A stretch of DNA of 64,000 nucleotides from CAVZVW01 sp963778845 (GTDB lineage Bacteria > Actinomycetota > Actinomycetes > Actinomycetales > Kineosporiaceae). Shown here one piece after another: positions 62,092 through 64,000 of the stretch. The notes beneath the pieces are model-generated. The model saw only the letters and a program-made list of their open reading frames with translations. It did no database searches and had not been told where the DNA came from. The position numbers and the translations under genes are program-made. The stretch's first letter is position 1; each line of letters begins with the position of its first letter. The stretch spans positions 65,158-129,157 of the forward strand of contig CAVZVW010000007.1 in the NCBI GenBank assembly GCA_963778845.1, in the 5' to 3' direction.

Positions 62092-63814
62092 GCTCGCTCC
62101 CCCATCGCTGCGCGGATGGCCCGGGCGCGGGGACCGTCCATCCAGGGGACGAGCCGTAGCCGGGCGGGGCGGATGCCGGTCACCAGCAGCAGCCCGGTGA
62201 ACTTGGGCATGGCGCGGACCTCGTCGGCGGGCAGCACCCGCTCCCGGCGGGTGGACACCGACACCCCACCGCCGCGGCCGCCGTTGCGGGTGCGCACGAC
62301 GACGTCTTCGGCGCCGACCACTCGGGACAGCTCCTCGGCGAAGGCCTGCTCGTCGACGCCGGCGCCGATGACCTTCACCGTCGCGGCGGAGAAGGCGTCT
62401 GCCATGCCGCCCTCACCCCAGACCCGTTGCCCCTGGGAGCGCGACTGCAGGATCGTCAGCGCGGCCACGCCGCGGGAGCCGAGGTGGGAGTACAGCCGTG
62501 GCAGCTCGGTGATCCGGCAAATGTTGGCCGCCTCGTCGAGGACGGCGACCATCGGCGGGTCCAGCCGCGCGCCCGGCGACTCCTCCGCCGCTCGGACGGC
62601 CTCGAGCATCACCCGGTCGGCGAAGGCCGCCACGAGCGGTGCCGCCGACCCGGCGCCGTCCTTCGACAGCAGATACAGCGTCTCCCGCGACCCGGCGAAC
62701 CGGGCGGGGTCGAACAGGTCCAGACCCCGCCCAGGCGTGACCCAGGCCATGATCGCCGGGTCGGACAGGCAGGCGGCGGCGGCTCGGGCTGTGGCGTAGA
62801 CGCCTTCCCGCGTCTCGACTGCGCCCTGGGAGCGGCCAGCCATCACGTCGGCCAGCTGGGTGAACCCTGCCCGGGTGAGGATGTTGCGCGGCTCCACCGA
62901 GGACACCGACGTCAACCAGGCCCCGACCTCGGTGAGAGTCGCGCCGTCCACGGCGGCGGCGAGCAGGAGGCCGGTGAGCAGGTCCTCGGCGTCGCGGTCC
63001 CAGAAGTCGGCGCTGTCGGCGTGACGGCGGATCTCCTGGATGAAGTGCCCGGCCAGCCGCCGAGCGTCGGCCACGGTGGTGACGCCGGCCAGGGCATCCC
63101 AGGCCATGCCCTGCGCGGCGCGGGTGATGTTCTGCGGGTCGAACGTCCACACGCGTTGCCCCGTGTCCTTGCCGCGCAGTGCCTGGGTGTGCGTCCACAG
63201 GTCGAGCTTGTTGGACGTCGCGACGACCGGCCCGGGTGCGTCCAGGACTGCGGGCACCGCGAGGCAGGTGGTCTTGCCAGTCCGGGGGCGCAGATGGCGA
63301 GGACGACGTCCTCCCACGACGCGCGCAGCGTCGGGCCGCCGTGGCGCAGTCGACCGAGCGGGACACCCAGGTCGCCGGAAGCCAGCCCTCGGCGACCCTG
63401 CAGGCTTGGGCGCAGCCGGCGCGCTTTCGCCGTGCCGATCCGGCCCGGGGCGAGGTCGGCGAACTGGCCGGCGCCGGCGTAGCCGTCTCGGGCCGGGTGG
63501 ACGCCTCGCCAGCGGAGACCGCCCGCCATAATGCAGCCCGCCAGGATGGCGGTGAGGACCGCTGCGACCACGAGGACCGCCGCCGTCGGTGTCGCGGGCC
63601 AGACGGAGCGCAGGTCGCCGCCCCGCAGCACCAGCCGCGCGGCGTCCAACGGGCCTCGGCCAGGGCCGTGACCGGTGGCGAGCGACACGCTCATTCCAGC
63701 CACCCAGACCAGCGACCCTGCCATGGCCGCGACGCCGGCCAGCCCGGCCCCGACCAGCAGGGCCTCGGTCCACGGGTCACCGGAGCCGACCGGGCCGGTC
63801 CGCCGCGGGCTCAT
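62088..63814 (-). pseudogene. VirD4/TraD-type conjugative coupling ATPase, frameshifted in Walker A
   Basis: About 575 residues if repaired. The N-terminus (from ATG at 63812-63814) has two membrane helices and the frame runs to W-E-D-V-V-L-A-I-C-A-P near 63290. A one-base loss in the five-G run at 63284-63288 moves Walker A (A-P-R-T-G-K-T-T) into another frame, which then continues to 62088. The rest is canonical: AVPAVLDAPGPVVATSNKLD, Walker B MVAVLDEAANICRITELPRL, QSRSQGQRVWGE. Coupling proteins recruit relaxosomes to type IV secretion channels. The break would abolish ATP binding if real; a read error is equally plausible. Confidence 0.8.
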
Positions 63815-64000
63815 CGCAGCGACCCCGGATCGGTGTCATACAGATCCGCCTCGTCGCCGACCAGTGTCATCTCGACCGGGATCCCGGTCCTGTCCCCCGG
63901 CTTGATCAGGTACTTGCCGCGCCCGTAGTGCCGCCCGCCGGGCTGCCACGACGTCGACGACGACCACGACTGCACCGTCGCGACCTCACGGCGGGTCAGG
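63811..64000 (-). CDS. C-terminal fragment of a gene upstream of the TraD-like gene
   Basis: Only the last 62 codons are in the window: LTRREVATVQSWSSSTSWQP, GGRHYGRGKYLIKPGDRTG, IPVEMTLVGDEADLYDTDPG, ending S-L-R and TGA at 63811-63813, which overlaps the TraD ATG. The short C-terminal K-P-G-D-R-T-G-I-P-V segment resembles the tails of VirB4-like or SCO6880-type conjugation ATPases, but the fragment is too small to be sure. Transcription comes from beyond base 64000. Confidence 0.55.
   Translation of the reverse strand, partial: LTRREVATVQSWSSSTSWQPGGRHYGRGKYLIKPGDRTGIPVEMTLVGDEADLYDTDPGSLR

Overview
The window is GC-rich, with short intergenic gaps, frequent GTG starts and ATGA/GTGA overlaps. 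GAF-ANTAR regulators, a GTP-type PEP carboxykinase, an LCP cell-wall ligase and several actinobacterial DUF families (DUF6458, DUF6131, DUF779) all point to a chromosome of an actinomycete (Actinomycetota). Nothing fixes the genus.

Layout. 0-4.2 kb: a partial RelA/SpoT-fold gene, an SRPBCC protein, a flavin amine oxidase, an XRE regulator/DUF2975 membrane-protein pair with a palindromic operator, and a GlsB-type stress membrane protein. 4.8-10.2 kb: an alcohol/aldehyde module (aldehyde dehydrogenase, DUF779 protein, Zn alcohol dehydrogenase, AidB-like acyl-CoA dehydrogenase, TetR regulator). 10.3-13.2 kb: two GAF-ANTAR RNA-binding antiterminators and four very small membrane proteins, probably a stress/envelope cluster. 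13.4-15.6 kb: truncated globin and a DHA2 drug exporter. 15.8-19.5 kb: pentapeptide-repeat protein, DUF2278/lamin-tail protein, a DUF6345 protein with a His/Cys dyad like clan CD peptidases, and an unrecognised partner. 19.5-25.3 kb: two membrane proteins, a Tat-exported phospholipase C-like lipoprotein, and a heavily frameshifted GH15 glucoamylase. 25.4-31 kb: a methyltransferase/HxlR divergent pair bracketed by 36-bp inverted repeats, then a sarcosine/dimethylglycine dehydrogenase-like flavoprotein and a shikimate dehydrogenase paralogue. 31.6-38.1 kb: two large exported proteins (a CxxCH plus ten-IPT/TIG protein and a 971-residue duplicated protein), each followed by a strong hairpin and a copy of a 74-bp palindromic repeat. 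38.3-47.2 kb: housekeeping and catabolic genes (USP, penicillin acylase, GNAT, GAF plus degenerate GGDEF, DODA dioxygenase, ferredoxin reductase, LCP protein). 47.4-55.3 kb: tRNA-Ser(GCT), pckG with a CRP/GlxR-like site, a lipoprotein, a four-gene ABC exporter operon and tRNA-Arg(ACG).

From about 55.3 kb to the end the character changes. Downstream of tRNA-Arg lie a decayed EamA transporter fragment, a DUF262/DUF1524 (GmrSD-like) gene of lower GC, a C5-cytosine methyltransferase with a PD-(D/E)XK endonuclease, a second nuclease-like gene interrupted by a (GTGGTC)16(GAGGTC)4 tract, then a cell-wall hydrolase and a VirD4/TraD-type coupling protein of a conjugative system. I read this as a defence-carrying integrative element (or its remnant) next to a tRNA gene; no integrase or second att site is visible.

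A recurring feature is single-base frame disruption, often in homopolymers or C-rich repeats, in accessory genes (GH15, PLC, GAF/GGDEF, DUF2278, DUF262, methyltransferase, nuclease, TraD), while core genes are intact. This could be real decay, local slippage variation or assembly error; raw reads would decide. Tandem repeats that straddle stop codons recur at four unrelated genes.
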